Positions 8,099 through 15,743 are shown, numbered from the stretch's first letter. The stretch is DNA of 35,824 bases from an uncultured Eubacteriales bacterium (GCA_900549865.1 URPU01000014.1:1-35824); one strand, 5' to 3'. Notes: a model not told the origin generated them from the sequence alone. Numbers and translations are program-made.

Positions 8099-8845
8099 AT
8101 GATACTCTATTTTACCGGCACGGGCAACAGCCGCTATATCGCGGAAAAGCTCGCCGCACACACGGGCGACGAGCTTCTATGCATCAACGACAGGATAAAA
8201 ACCGGCGACACGTCCGCCGTATCCTGCCGGGAGAGACTTGTATTTGTCACGCCGACATACGCGTGGCGCATACCGCGCATCGTTAGGGATTGGATAAGCG
8301 CCGTGGAGTTTTCCGGGGCGGATAGGGTGTGGTTCGTGATGGACTGCGGCAGCGAGATAGGCGACGCGGCAAAATACAACCGCGCGCTGTGCGCGGCCAA
8401 GGGCTTCACATACATGGGAACGGCGCAGATAGTCATGCCGGAAAACTACATTGCGATGTTCGACGCGCCCGATGACACGGAGGCGAAGCGCATCACGGAA
8501 AAGGCCGGGCCGCTGATAGACCGCGCGGCGGGACTGATCACGGAGGGTCTCCCCTTCCCTGCGCCGCGGCGCAATTTATACGACCGGCTGATGAGCGGCC
8601 CGGTGAACGCGGCGTTCTACCCGCTGTTCGTGAATGACCGCGCATTCACCGTTGGGGATGGGTGCATCGGCTGCGGGAAATGCGAAAGGCTGTGCCCGCT
8701 GAACGACATCAGGCTCGTCTCCGGCCGGCCTGTATGGCAGGGAAACTGCACGCACTGCATGGCGTGCATATGCTATTGCCCGGCGGAGGCCATCGAGTAC
8801 GGCAGGAAGAGCCGCGGCAAGCCGCGCTATCACTGCAAGCTGTGA
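8099..8845 (+). CDS. EFR1-type flavodoxin/ferredoxin fusion protein
   Basis: A 248-residue electron carrier. The N-terminal flavodoxin fold begins MILYFTGTGNSRYIAEKLA, with the T-G-T-G-N-S loop that binds the FMN phosphate. The C-terminal third holds two 4Fe-4S motifs, CIGCGKCERLCP and CTHCMACICYCP. This order matches the EFR1 family (N-terminal flavodoxin, C-terminal bacterial-ferredoxin domain) common in anaerobic clostridia. It should carry low-potential electrons in the cytoplasm. ATG 8099 follows AGGAGG (8085-8090). The upstream 140 bases contain TATACT at 8053-8058, a possible -10 with no clear -35. The next gene is convergent and starts its 3' end only 12 bases away. Confidence 0.88.
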   Translation: MILYFTGTGNSRYIAEKLAAHTGDELLCINDRIKTGDTSAVSCRERLVFVTPTYAWRIPRIVRDWISAVEFSGADRVWFVMDCGSEIGDAAKYNRALCAAKGFTYMGTAQIVMPENYIAMFDAPDDTEAKRITEKAGPLIDRAAGLITEGLPFPAPRRNLYDRLMSGPVNAAFYPLFVNDRAFTVGDGCIGCGKCERLCPLNDIRLVSGRPVWQGNCTHCMACICYCPAEAIEYGRKSRGKPRYHCKL

Positions 8846-8857
8846 CGGCGCGCGGCG

Positions 8858-9298
8858 TCAGGCGTGGGCGCGGTCATAAAGCGCCTGTATATCGCCGGGA
8901 AGCTTATTCGGGATCATTTCATGCAGCGCGTCCTCATTGCCGTCCTTCATCGCCTGCTCATAATACCAGCATTTGAAATTGAGCATGTCCAGCGTCTTTT
9001 CCATGCGGGCGATCTCGGCCTCGACCGTCTGCTTCTGGCGCAGGAACAGCTCGCGCCGCTGGGGATAGGTGCTGCTGCCCTCGCCGCACCACTGCATGAA
9101 CTGCTTGATATCCTTTATCTCAAGGCCGGAGCGCTTGAGGCATTCGATGACGCGCAGGGCTTCAAGCTCGCGCTCCCCAAAGCGGCGGATGCCGGAGGTA
9201 CGCGCCAGATTTGGAAAAAGCCCCTCCTTATCATAATAGCGCAGCGTGGAAATGGGCATATTGAACATCTCGGCGACCTGGCCTATCGTATAATACAT
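8858..9298 (-). CDS. MerR family transcriptional regulator
   Basis: A 146-residue MerR protein. The winged helix-turn-helix opens with MYYTIGQVAEMFNMPISTLR and YYDKEGLFPNLARTSGIRRF (residues 1-40), followed by a long dimerisation helix (LRQKQTVEAEIARMEKTLDML) and a short C-terminal tail. There are only two cysteines (Cys54 and one near 71) and no metal-binding cluster like that of MerR or CueR, so it more likely senses an organic compound or aldehyde, as AdhR-type members do. Ribosome site CAGGAGC precedes the ATG. It is divergent from the hydrolase and CMD-cupin pair, with an overlapping MerR-type promoter between them. Confidence 0.88.
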   Translation of the reverse strand: MYYTIGQVAEMFNMPISTLRYYDKEGLFPNLARTSGIRRFGERELEALRVIECLKRSGLEIKDIKQFMQWCGEGSSTYPQRRELFLRQKQTVEAEIARMEKTLDMLNFKCWYYEQAMKDGNEDALHEMIPNKLPGDIQALYDRAHA

Positions 9299-9337
9299 GG
9301 GCGTGCTCCTGTTAACAAAAATTTTTTATTTTGCATC

Positions 9338-9368
9338 TTGACCTAAAGTCAGCTTTATGTGCTACAGT
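9338..9368 (+). promoter_or_regulatory. MerR-type promoter/operator with 19-bp spacer
   Basis: TTGACC at 9338-9343 and TACAGT at 9363-9368 are separated by 19 bp instead of 17. Inside lies a dyad, ACCTAAAG (9341-9348) and CTTTATGT (9353-9360) around TCAG. A dyad within an over-long 19-bp spacer is the hallmark of promoters that MerR proteins untwist to activate. It points toward the hydrolase at 9420. Confidence 0.8.
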
Positions 9369-9419
9369 CATAGTATCACAGTAATAAAGCGCTGTCAACA
9401 GGCGCATGGAGGAGATATT

Positions 9420-10394
9420 ATGGACGAGAAGCTTATTTTGACCGAAGAATGGGACAAGACCTTTCCCGAGAGCGGCAACGTGAAGCACCGCAAGGTGACC
9501 TTCCGCAACCGCTTCGGCATCACGCTGGCGGCGGATATGTGCGAGCCGTCGGAGTACACCGGCAGGCTTTCCGCTATCGCGGTGAGCGGCCCGTTCGGCG
9601 CGGTGAAGGAACAGGCCTCCGGCCTGTACGCGCAGACGATGGCGGAGCGCGGCTTTCTGACGCTGGCCTTCGACCCGTCCTTCACCGGCGAGAGCGGCGG
9701 TCAGCCGAGATATGTAGCGTCGCCGGACATAAACACGGAGGACTTTCAGGCGGCGGTGGACTTTCTGTCCGTACAGGAGAATGTTGACCCGCAGCGCATC
9801 GGCATAATCGGCATATGCGGCTGGGGCGGCATGGCGCTGAACGCGGCGGCGATAGACACGCGCATCAAGGCAACAGTGACATCGACGATGTACGACATGA
9901 CGCGCGTGACGGCGAACGGGTATTTTGACGCGGCCGACAATGAACAGGCGCGTTTTGAGGCGCGCTGCGCCCTCAACGCCCAGCGCACGGAGGACTTCCG
10001 CGCGGGCAGCTATAAGCGCGCGGGCGGCGTGGTCGATTCCGTGCCGGAGGACGCGCCCTTCTTCGTGAAGGATTATCACGACTATTACAAGACCGCGCGC
10101 GGGTACCACAAGCGCTCGCTCAACTCAAACGAGGGGTGGAACGTCACGTCCTCGCTGTCGTTCATGAACGCGCGCATACTCGCCTACAGCAGCGAGATAC
10201 GCTCCGCTGTGCTGATGATACACGGGGAAAAGGCGCATTCGTGCTATTTCAGCCGCGACGCTTTTGCGAAGTTCACAGGCGGCAACAAGGAGCTTTACAT
10301 CATCCCCGGCGCGGTGCACACGGATCTGTACGACAGGACGGATATAATACCGTTTGACAAAATGGAAGAGTTCTTTATAAAATTTCTTGGCTGA
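9420..10394 (+). CDS. Alpha/beta hydrolase with cysteine nucleophile (dienelactone-hydrolase-like)
   Basis: A 324-residue alpha/beta hydrolase. The nucleophile elbow reads GIIGICGWGGMALNAA, which puts Cys133 where most members have Ser. The acid/His region follows near the C-terminus (LMIHGEKAHSCYFS and IIPGAVHTDLYD, the latter with the likely catalytic His). Cys nucleophiles are established in dienelactone hydrolases, so a lactone or a small activated ester is a reasonable substrate guess. ATG 9420 is chosen because GGAGGAG lies 6-8 bases upstream. It is followed after 17 bases by the CMD-cupin gene, and both should be switched on by MerR from the 19-bp-spacer promoter. No signal peptide. 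Confidence 0.78.
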   Translation: MDEKLILTEEWDKTFPESGNVKHRKVTFRNRFGITLAADMCEPSEYTGRLSAIAVSGPFGAVKEQASGLYAQTMAERGFLTLAFDPSFTGESGGQPRYVASPDINTEDFQAAVDFLSVQENVDPQRIGIIGICGWGGMALNAAAIDTRIKATVTSTMYDMTRVTANGYFDAADNEQARFEARCALNAQRTEDFRAGSYKRAGGVVDSVPEDAPFFVKDYHDYYKTARGYHKRSLNSNEGWNVTSSLSFMNARILAYSSEIRSAVLMIHGEKAHSCYFSRDAFAKFTGGNKELYIIPGAVHTDLYDRTDIIPFDKMEEFFIKFLG

Positions 10395-10411
10395 CAGGAG
10401 GTAAAAACAAC

Positions 10412-11146
10412 ATGGTAAAGCAGACGGCAGGCAGGGACGCACTGAACGACTTCGCCCCGAAATTTGCGGAGCTGAACGACGACGTTCTCTTCGGAGAGGT
10501 CTGGTCACGCGAGGGTATGCTTTCGCTGAAAATGCGCTCCGTCGTGACGCTGACGGCGCTCATAAGCAAGGGCATAACCGATTCCTCGCTGAAGTACCAT
10601 CTGACGACGGCGAAGGCCAACGGAATAACAAAGAACGAAATGGCGGAGATACTCACCCACCTCGCCTTCTACGCCGGGTGGCCGAACGCGTGGGCGGCTT
10701 TCCGCATGGCGAAGGAGGTCTACGCCGACGGAGACGCGGAGGCGCACGGCGGCATCTTCGGCCTTGGTGAGCCGAACACGGCATACGCGAAGTATTTTAC
10801 CGGCAGCAGCTATCTCAAGCCGCTGACCGTGCCGGGAGAGACTGTGTTCCTTGCGAACGTGACCTTCGAGCCGGGCTGCCGCAACAACTGGCACATCCAT
10901 CACGCGTCCTCCGGCGGCGGGCAGATACTCATCTGCGTTGACGGCGAGGGCTGGTATCAGGAGGAGGGCAAGGAGGCCATCTCCCTGACGCCGGGAATGG
11001 TGGTGACCATACCGGCGAATGTGAAGCACTGGCACGGCGCAAAGGCCGGCAGCTGGTTCAGCCACATCGCGGTGGAGGTTCCCGGAAGCGATTGCAGCAA
11101 CGAATGGTGCGAGCCGGTTTCCGACGAGTGGTACAACGCGCTGTGA
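10412..11146 (+). CDS. Carboxymuconolactone decarboxylase (CMD) domain fused to cupin
   Basis: A 244-residue two-domain protein. Residues about 30-105 form a CMD/AhpD-like helical domain (LKMRSVVTLTALISKGITDS, then HLTTAKANGITKNEMAEILTH). The usual AhpD C-x-x-C pair is absent, so thiol peroxidase activity is unlikely. Residues about 135-225 form a small cupin with the metal motif NNWHIHHASSGGGQILICVDG and a second His motif near VKHWHGA. CMD-cupin fusions are common in clostridia next to hydrolases and MerR or AraC regulators; their exact chemistry is poorly defined. Strong ribosome site CAGGAGGT. It is second in the MerR-controlled operon and ends at a hairpin terminator. Confidence 0.85.
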   Translation: MVKQTAGRDALNDFAPKFAELNDDVLFGEVWSREGMLSLKMRSVVTLTALISKGITDSSLKYHLTTAKANGITKNEMAEILTHLAFYAGWPNAWAAFRMAKEVYADGDAEAHGGIFGLGEPNTAYAKYFTGSSYLKPLTVPGETVFLANVTFEPGCRNNWHIHHASSGGGQILICVDGEGWYQEEGKEAISLTPGMVVTIPANVKHWHGAKAGSWFSHIAVEVPGSDCSNEWCEPVSDEWYNAL

Positions 11147-11153
11147 GCGAACA

Positions 11154-11193
11154 GCAAAAATCCCTGTGGTTCATATACGCCACAGGGATTTTT
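11154..11193 (+). terminator. Stem-loop terminator after CMD-cupin
   Basis: GCAAAAATCCCTGTGG (11154-11169) pairs with CCACAGGGATTTTTG (11179-11193) around a 9-base loop. The A-rich 5' arm and T-rich 3' arm allow termination in either direction. The same stem recurs at 11400-11440. Confidence 0.8.
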
Positions 11194-11200
11194 GTCAGCT

Positions 11201-11395
11201 TGTCAAAAAAGTCTTTGACTTTTTTGACCGCGCTTATCCGCCGGGCATTTTGAAAGCGTTCAAAATGCCGCTTCGCCCGAAAGCCTTGATGTATCAAGCC
11301 TTTCTGCGGCGGTTTATCCAATTTGAGGCGGGCCTCGCCCCCTCAAGCTCCCCTGCTGCTCTGTCTCTTTACCTTGCAGCATGGATTCTTTGACA
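11201..11395. repeat. Hairpin-rich intergenic repeat element, about 195 bp
   Basis: A non-coding stretch that begins TGTCAAAAAAGTC and ends TTCTTTGACA, imperfect terminal inverted repeats. It is packed with palindromes: a 12-bp perfect stem with TTT loop (11202-11228), an 11-bp stem with loop AGCG (11244-11269), CTTGAT/ATCAAG (11285-11298) and TTGAGG/CCTCAA (11323-11346). It lies between convergent genes and is bracketed by two near-identical stem-loops. The element at 26246-26438 has the same length, similar ends and the same kind of site. No transposase; it could be a MITE-like or REP-like repeat. Confidence 0.55.
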
Positions 11396-11399
11396 GTCT

Positions 11400-11440
11400 C
11401 GCAAAAATCCCTGTGGTCATAAGCCACAGGGATTTTTGCG
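11400..11440 (-). terminator. Stem-loop terminator after the ywlG-like gene (bidirectional)
   Basis: A perfect 17-bp stem, CGCAAAAATCCCTGTGG at 11400-11416 and its complement at 11424-11440, with the 7-base loop TCATAAG. The stem is nearly identical to that at 11154-11193. It lies 13 bases beyond the stop of the minus-strand gene at 11454. Confidence 0.8.
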
Positions 11441-11453
11441 CTATTTTTCGGCC

Positions 11454-12005
11454 TTATTTAAGCTCTTCCTGATAGCGTGCGCGTTCGCCGCCGATGAAGC
11501 GGGGGCGCGTGCGCGCGCAGACGAGCGAGGCCATGCCTATCTTCTTCACGCCGAGGCGCACGGGCACAGCAACTTCCTTCAGATGCATACCGATGAGCGT
11601 GTCGCCGATGTCCATGCCGGCCCTTGCGCGGATATGCTCCACCGCGGCTGGGGCGTCAAGGTTTTCCCACACTGTGGTGGCGAAGGAGCCGCCCGCGTGC
11701 GCCCACGGCCGGACGTTGACTATCTCATAGCCAAACTTCTCCGCAGCCGCGGTCTCAAGTATGAGCGCACGGTTGAGGTGCTCACAGCACTGCGCGGCGA
11801 GGTATATGCCGCGCTCCTTCAGCACGGGGTATATTCCGGCAAAGACGGCCTGCGCCGCCTCCATGCTGGAGCCTTTGCCGATGCGCTCCCCCACCACCTC
11901 GCTGGAGGAGCAGCCCACCACAAGAAGGTCGCCCGCCTTAAGGGCGGCGACGTCTATAAGCTCAACAACGGCGTCATGCGCCTGCTTTGTTATTTCTTCG
12001 TACAT
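11454..12005 (-). CDS. ywlG: UPF0340 (YwlG/TIGR01440) family protein
   Basis: A 183-residue protein of the UPF0340 family (B. subtilis YwlG), recognised by DLLVVGCSSSEVVGERIGK, YLAAQCCEHLNRALI, VNVRPWAHAGGSFAT and GMDIGDTLIGMHLKEVAVP. The family is widespread in Firmicutes, soluble, and has no firmly established function; a ligand-binding alpha/beta fold is assumed. ATG 12005 is preferred because GAGGAGGG lies 9 bases upstream; an in-frame GTG at 12014 abuts the ribosome site. It begins 14 bases after the ECF S-component gene and is probably cotranscribed with it. It ends at the 17-bp stem-loop at 11400-11440. Confidence 0.85.
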   Translation of the reverse strand: MYEEITKQAHDAVVELIDVAALKAGDLLVVGCSSSEVVGERIGKGSSMEAAQAVFAGIYPVLKERGIYLAAQCCEHLNRALILETAAAEKFGYEIVNVRPWAHAGGSFATTVWENLDAPAAVEHIRARAGMDIGDTLIGMHLKEVAVPVRLGVKKIGMASLVCARTRPRFIGGERARYQEELK

Positions 12006-12019
12006 TATGCTCACCCTCC

Positions 12020-12529
12020 TCAGACCATTCTGCGTACTGCGGGCACAGCGCTAAGCGCCTTATAGGCAAGGATGCCGACAACAACACCCGCCGCGCCCTG
12101 AATGGCGTTGCCGGGGATGCTGGCCGCGGCGGCCGCGCCGTAGCCGAGGGCAAGCCCCTCATACGCGAAGTAGCCAAGCACCATGACTATCTCGCCGAGG
12201 ACCGCGCCCGCGGCAAGGCCGGTCATCTTGCCGTGCATCGCGCGCAGCACCAGCGCCGCGCACAGCGCCGTGAGCCCCTTTATGACGAGCGTGCCGGGCG
12301 CATACGCCGCATAGCCGAGAAGCACGTCGGCCATCATGGAGCCGAGGCCGCCTGCGGCCATGCCGTAGACCGGGCCGAGCAGGAACGCGCCGAGCAGCAC
12401 CATACCGTCGCCAAGGTTTATATAGCCGTTCGTGGCGGGCATGGGAATGTGTATGAGCATCGTTGCGACGCAGGTAAGCGCGGCGAAGAGCGCCGCGAGG
12501 ACAAGCTTGATGAGTTTTTCGTGTTTCAT
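12020..12529 (-). CDS. ECF transporter S component (substrate-binding membrane subunit)
   Basis: A 169-residue, very hydrophobic protein with about five to six membrane segments. It has the S-component pattern: an N-terminal helix LIKLVLAALFAALTCVATML, then IHIPMPATNGYINLGDGMVLLGAFLLGP, with the G-Y-x-N-x-G-D loop typical of the PF07155-like vitamin S components, and further GXXG-rich helices. S components capture a vitamin outside the cell and use a shared EcfA/A'/T energy module, not encoded here. Substrate cannot be fixed from sequence; pyridoxine- or thiamin-precursor-type transporters have similar sequences. ATG 12529 is preceded by GGAGGTGC; the frame stays open another 44 codons upstream but without a ribosome site. 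Confidence 0.78.
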   Translation of the reverse strand: MKHEKLIKLVLAALFAALTCVATMLIHIPMPATNGYINLGDGMVLLGAFLLGPVYGMAAGGLGSMMADVLLGYAAYAPGTLVIKGLTALCAALVLRAMHGKMTGLAAGAVLGEIVMVLGYFAYEGLALGYGAAAAASIPGNAIQGAAGVVVGILAYKALSAVPAVRRMV

Positions 12530-12628
12530 GCTGCACCTCCGTTTGTTTTCTGTAGTGTAGCGCCGCGGCTGGATATATTCAAGTATCAATTCGGAGCAAA
12601 AATATAATACCAGATTTCTTATAACTTC

Positions 12629-12656
12629 AAAGCCGCGGGCAGATGCCCGCGGCTTT
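12629..12656 (-). terminator. Stem-loop downstream of the ABC transporter operon
   Basis: AAAGCCGCGGGC (12629-12640) and its perfect complement (12645-12656) flank the loop AGAT. It lies 30 bases past the stop of the minus-strand ATPase gene. The T-tract is weak, so termination strength is uncertain. Confidence 0.6.
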
Positions 12657-12685
12657 GGCAATGCATATTTCGTTTTATTCCCCCG

Positions 12686-13480
12686 TCAGGCGAGGATCGC
12701 GCGGTCGTCGGCAAACTCGTTGCCGCTGGCCTTGGAGAACATTTCAAGCAGCTCCGCCACGGTCAGCTTTTCCTTCTCCTCGCCGGAGATGTCGAGGATG
12801 ACGCGCCCCTCATGCAGCATGATGAGGCGGTTGCCGTAATGAATGGCGTCACGCATATTGTGGGTTATCATAAGCGTGGTGAGCTTCGTCTCGGTGACGA
12901 TCTTCTCAGTCAGCTCCATGACGCGCGCGGCGGTCTTGGGGTCGAGGGCGGCGGTATGCTCGTCCAGAAGGAGGAGCTTCGGGCTTTGCAGCGTCGCCAT
13001 AAGCAGCGTGAGCGCCTGACGCTGGCCGCCGGAGAGCGTGCCGACCTTGGCGGAAAGGCGGGATTCAAGCCCCAGCCCAAGCTCCGCCAGCAGATTTTTA
13101 TAATCCTCGCGCTCGGTCTTGGTTATCATGGGGCGCAGCGTGCGGCGCTTGCCGCGGCGCGCCGCCAGGGCGAGGTTTTCCTCTATCTGCATCCCGGCGG
13201 CGGTGCCGGTCATGGGGTCCTGATACACACGGCCGAGATACTTTGCGCGCTTATGCTCCGGCAGGGCGGTGACGTCGATACCGTCAAGGATGATCTGTCC
13301 GGAATCGGGCTGCCACGTGCCGCAGATGGCGTTCTGCATGGTGCTTTTGCCCGCGCCGTTGCCGCCGATGACGGTGACGAAATCCCCGTCGTTCAGCGTG
13401 AGCGACAGGTCGTTCAGCGCGACCTTTTCATCCACGGAGCCGCGGTTGAAAACCTTTGTTACATGGCGCATTTCAAGCAT
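12686..13480 (-). CDS. ABC transporter ATP-binding protein (TrpZ-like)
   Basis: A 264-residue ABC ATPase. Walker A is GGNGAGKST (39-47), the signature is LSGGQRQAL, Walker B plus D-loop is LLLLDEHTAALDPKTA, and the switch His is in LMITHNMRDAIHYG. The His after the Walker B Glu (DEHTAALDP) is typical of ATPases paired with PF04392-type binding proteins (TrpXYZ class). It overlaps the permease gene by 8 bases and is the last gene of the transporter operon. It would energise uptake of the ligand bound by the lipoprotein encoded at 14415. Upstream aromatic leader-peptide attenuation points to an aromatic amino acid. Confidence 0.9.
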   Translation of the reverse strand: MLEMRHVTKVFNRGSVDEKVALNDLSLTLNDGDFVTVIGGNGAGKSTMQNAICGTWQPDSGQIILDGIDVTALPEHKRAKYLGRVYQDPMTGTAAGMQIEENLALAARRGKRRTLRPMITKTEREDYKNLLAELGLGLESRLSAKVGTLSGGQRQALTLLMATLQSPKLLLLDEHTAALDPKTAARVMELTEKIVTETKLTTLMITHNMRDAIHYGNRLIMLHEGRVILDISGEEKEKLTVAELLEMFSKASGNEFADDRAILA

Positions 13481-14369
13481 GATTCTTACCTCCTCTGGAG
13501 ACGCTGTGCTTTTTCTTGAGGTACGGTATGCCGAGGAAGGCCGCGACGACTATCGCGGAGAACATCTTGAGCATATCTGTGTCGAAGCCGACGAAAATAA
13601 TGGTCTGGTACACGAGGTAATACACGACCGCGCCGACGACAACGCCCGCGAGGCGCACAGCGAAGTTCTGGGAAAGGCGGCTGACTATGGCCTCGCCGAT
13701 GACGACAGCGGCAAGCCCTATCACGACCGCGCCGCGGCCCATGTTGATATCGGTGTAGCCCTGATACTGGCACAGCAGCGCGCCGGAGAGCGCCACGATG
13801 CCGTTGGAAATGGCAAGGCCGATGAGCTTTGCGGTGTCGGTATTGATGCCCTGCGCGCGGCTCATGACGCTGTTGCAGCCGGTGGCGCGGATGCCGCAGC
13901 CGATCTCCGTGCCGAAGAACACGTAGAGCAGCGCGATGAGCACGGCGGCGACCATCGCAAGCACGATGAGCGCGGAGGGGATGTTCATCTGCGAGAGGAT
14001 GACGGGATTGGAGCGCGCAGACAACGCCTGATTCGCCTTGCCGAGGATCTTGAGGTTGGCGGACCAGAGGATCATCTGCGTGAGTATTCCCGCGAGAATG
14101 GCGGGAATACCCAATTTGATGTGAAGCAAGCCTGTGACCGCACCGGCGGCGACTCCGGCCAGCACCGCGCACAGCATTGCGGCCCACGGGTTCTGCCCCG
14201 CGAGCATCATCATGGTGCACACGGCCGCGCCGGTGCAGATGCTGCCGTCCACGGTGAGATCCGCAATGTCCAGTATCTTATATGTAATGTATACGCCGAC
14301 GGCCATAACGCCCCATATCAGTCCCTGGGCAACAGCGCCGGGCAGCGCGCCGAGCAAATCAATAAGCAT
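13473..14369 (-). CDS. ABC transporter permease (TrpY-like)
   Basis: A 298-residue integral membrane protein of the PF02653 permease superfamily (branched-chain amino acid/CUT2 type). It has around eight hydrophobic segments and the family loop ILDIADLTVDGSICTGAAVCTMMMLAG near the N-terminus. EIGCGIRATGCNSVMSRAQGINT in the middle is the cytoplasmic coupling region that contacts the ATPase. The gene lies between the binding-protein gene (45-base gap) and the ATPase gene (8-base overlap). With them it forms a three-component importer like TrpXYZ. ATG 14369 begins MLIDLLGALPGAVAQGL. Confidence 0.88.
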   Translation of the reverse strand: MLIDLLGALPGAVAQGLIWGVMAVGVYITYKILDIADLTVDGSICTGAAVCTMMMLAGQNPWAAMLCAVLAGVAAGAVTGLLHIKLGIPAILAGILTQMILWSANLKILGKANQALSARSNPVILSQMNIPSALIVLAMVAAVLIALLYVFFGTEIGCGIRATGCNSVMSRAQGINTDTAKLIGLAISNGIVALSGALLCQYQGYTDINMGRGAVVIGLAAVVIGEAIVSRLSQNFAVRLAGVVVGAVVYYLVYQTIIFVGFDTDMLKMFSAIVVAAFLGIPYLKKKHSVSRGGKNHA

Positions 14370-14414
14370 TTATTCACACCTGACCTTTTTTATTTCTCTT
14401 TTCGGAGAGGGGTA

Positions 14415-15467
14415 TCAGCTGAGCGCCTCGTAGCCTTCCGGAACGGTCACGCCAAGCTCCTCACACACGGCGGGGTTGTACTGCTTGGAGGCGTCGGCAT
14501 AGGCGATGGGCATTTCGGAAACGTCCGCCTCGCCGAGAAGGATCTGCGCGGCCATCTCGCCGGTCTTGCAGCCGAGGTCGTAGTAGCTGATGGAGAGCGT
14601 TGCAACGCCGCAGCCGCGGCAGAGGCCGGCCTCACCGGCGATGACAGGTGTCTTTGCGGCAAGGACGATGTTACCGATGGTCTCGGTGCAGGAGGCGGCG
14701 GTGTTATCGGTGGGGATGTAGATAACGTCGCTGTCGGCGGCGGCCTTGGTGGTCACGGACGCAACGTCATTGGAGTCGGCAAAGGAGAAGCGGGTGCAGT
14801 CGATGCCCTTTTCGGTGAGGTATTCCTCAACGACCTTGACCTGGTACTCGGAGTTGGGTTCAGCAGAGCAGTAGAGCAGGCCGACGGTCTTTGCATCGGG
14901 GAAGAGATCAAGGATCATATCCGCCTGCTCGGTAAGCGGGGCGAGGTCGGACGTGCCGGAGACGTTGCCGCCGACGGTGCCGGAGAAGTCGTCAATGCCG
15001 AGAGCCACGCCGTACTCCGTGATGGAGGTGCCGAGGACGGGGATATCAGAGGTGGCGTTGTACGCCGCTTGGAGCGCGGCAGTTGCGTTGGCAAGGATGA
15101 GGTCATACTTCTTGGAGACGAAGGAGTTGACGATGGTGCTGCACGTGGCGCTGTCACCGGCGGCGACCTGAACGTCAAAATTCACCTTGTCCGCGCCGAG
15201 CTTTTCCGTCAGCGTGTCGATGAAGCCCTGCGTGGCGGCGTCGAGCGCCTCATGCTGGACGAGCTGGCACACGCCGATGTTGAATACCTTGTCGGAAGCG
15301 TCAGTTGCGGAAGTATCGGTTGCAGCAGCGGAGCTGTCCGCGGCTTCAGCCGGGGCGGCAGTCGCCGCGGGCGCGGCGGAAGAGCCGCAGGCGGCGAGGG
15401 AGAGACACATTGCGATCACAAGAACTATTGTGGTGACAACGGTGGCAAGAGAGCGTTTGTTTTTCAT
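14415..15467 (-). CDS. ABC transporter substrate-binding lipoprotein (TrpX-like, PF04392)
   Basis: A 350-residue extracellular binding protein. The signal sequence MKNKRSLATVV plus a hydrophobic core ends in lipobox LAAC with Cys27, the lipid-anchored residue. A Ser/Ala/Thr-rich linker follows (to about residue 55). The mature domain has the PF04392 pattern: VFNIGVCQLVQHEALDAAT, SKKYDLILANATAALQAAY, AKTVGLLYCSAEPNSEYQV and YIPTDNTAASCTETI. Start ATG 15467 has GGAGGAAACAG upstream; an in-frame ATG at 15482 lies on the other side of that ribosome site. Members next to TrpY/TrpZ-like genes are linked to tryptophan or other aromatic amino acid uptake. The leader peptide and attenuator upstream (15553-15743) make tyrosine, phenylalanine or tryptophan the best-supported ligand here, though binding is not shown. 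Confidence 0.88.
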   Translation of the reverse strand: MKNKRSLATVVTTIVLVIAMCLSLAACGSSAAPAATAAPAEAADSSAAATDTSATDASDKVFNIGVCQLVQHEALDAATQGFIDTLTEKLGADKVNFDVQVAAGDSATCSTIVNSFVSKKYDLILANATAALQAAYNATSDIPVLGTSITEYGVALGIDDFSGTVGGNVSGTSDLAPLTEQADMILDLFPDAKTVGLLYCSAEPNSEYQVKVVEEYLTEKGIDCTRFSFADSNDVASVTTKAAADSDVIYIPTDNTAASCTETIGNIVLAAKTPVIAGEAGLCRGCGVATLSISYYDLGCKTGEMAAQILLGEADVSEMPIAYADASKQYNPAVCEELGVTVPEGYEALS

Positions 15468-15552
15468 TTCTGTTTCCTCCATTAAATTTCCGAAAGAACT
15501 TTTTCAAACCGGCGGAAGCGGCAGGCTGGAACACATCAGGCCCATACGAGCG

Positions 15553-15590
15553 CAAAACAAAAAGCCGTATGGACTTGTGGTCCACACGGC
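15553..15590 (-). terminator. Leader terminator (attenuator) of the aromatic transporter operon
   Basis: On the minus strand an 11-bp stem (15590 to 15580 with 15574 to 15564, one G-U pair, loop CACAA) is followed by TTTTTGTTTTG. It lies in the leader RNA between the leader peptide and the binding-protein gene, so it must be conditional. Its 5' arm contains CCGTGTG, which can alternatively pair with CACACAAACGG inside the leader-peptide gene (about 15651-15661), a possible antiterminator. CACAAA in that same segment can instead pair with an upstream TTTGTG. Confidence 0.8.
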
Positions 15591-15638
15591 GAGCTTTCAG
15601 CACAGTTTGTATGCCCGGAATGAGATCCAAAGCACCGC

Positions 15639-15743
15639 TTAAGCAAAAATCCGTTTGTGTGCATCACAAATCGCTATTACTTCGGTAAAGTAAAAGTAAT
15701 AGTAATAATAAAACCAATTTGCAATACTGCGGATGAGCTTCAT
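15639..15743 (-). CDS. Aromatic-rich leader peptide, 34 residues
   Basis: An unlisted short reading frame in the leader RNA of the TrpXYZ-like operon. It opens MKLIRSIAN and continues with ten consecutive aromatic residues, WFYYYYYFYF (residues 10-19: one Trp, six Tyr, three Phe), then runs to a TAA at 15639-15641. A run of regulatory codons before a conditional terminator is the design of ribosome-mediated attenuation, as in trp and phe leaders. Stalling at Tyr or Phe codons when charged tRNA is scarce would favour read-through into the transporter genes. The AAGGAG ribosome site lies about 14 bases before the ATG, slightly long. A sigma-A promoter is correctly placed 37 bases upstream. The peptide need have no function beyond being translated. 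Confidence 0.82.
   Translation of the reverse strand: MKLIRSIANWFYYYYYFYFTEVIAICDAHKRIFA

Noticed and set aside
11201..11395. Insertion sequence or CRISPR array in the hairpin region
   Set aside because: There is no transposase frame, and the hairpins are not regularly spaced identical repeats with spacers.
13269..15485. Plus-strand open frame of 738 codons across the ABC transporter genes
   Set aside because: It spans three recognisable minus-strand genes and has biased, repetitive composition of an antisense frame.
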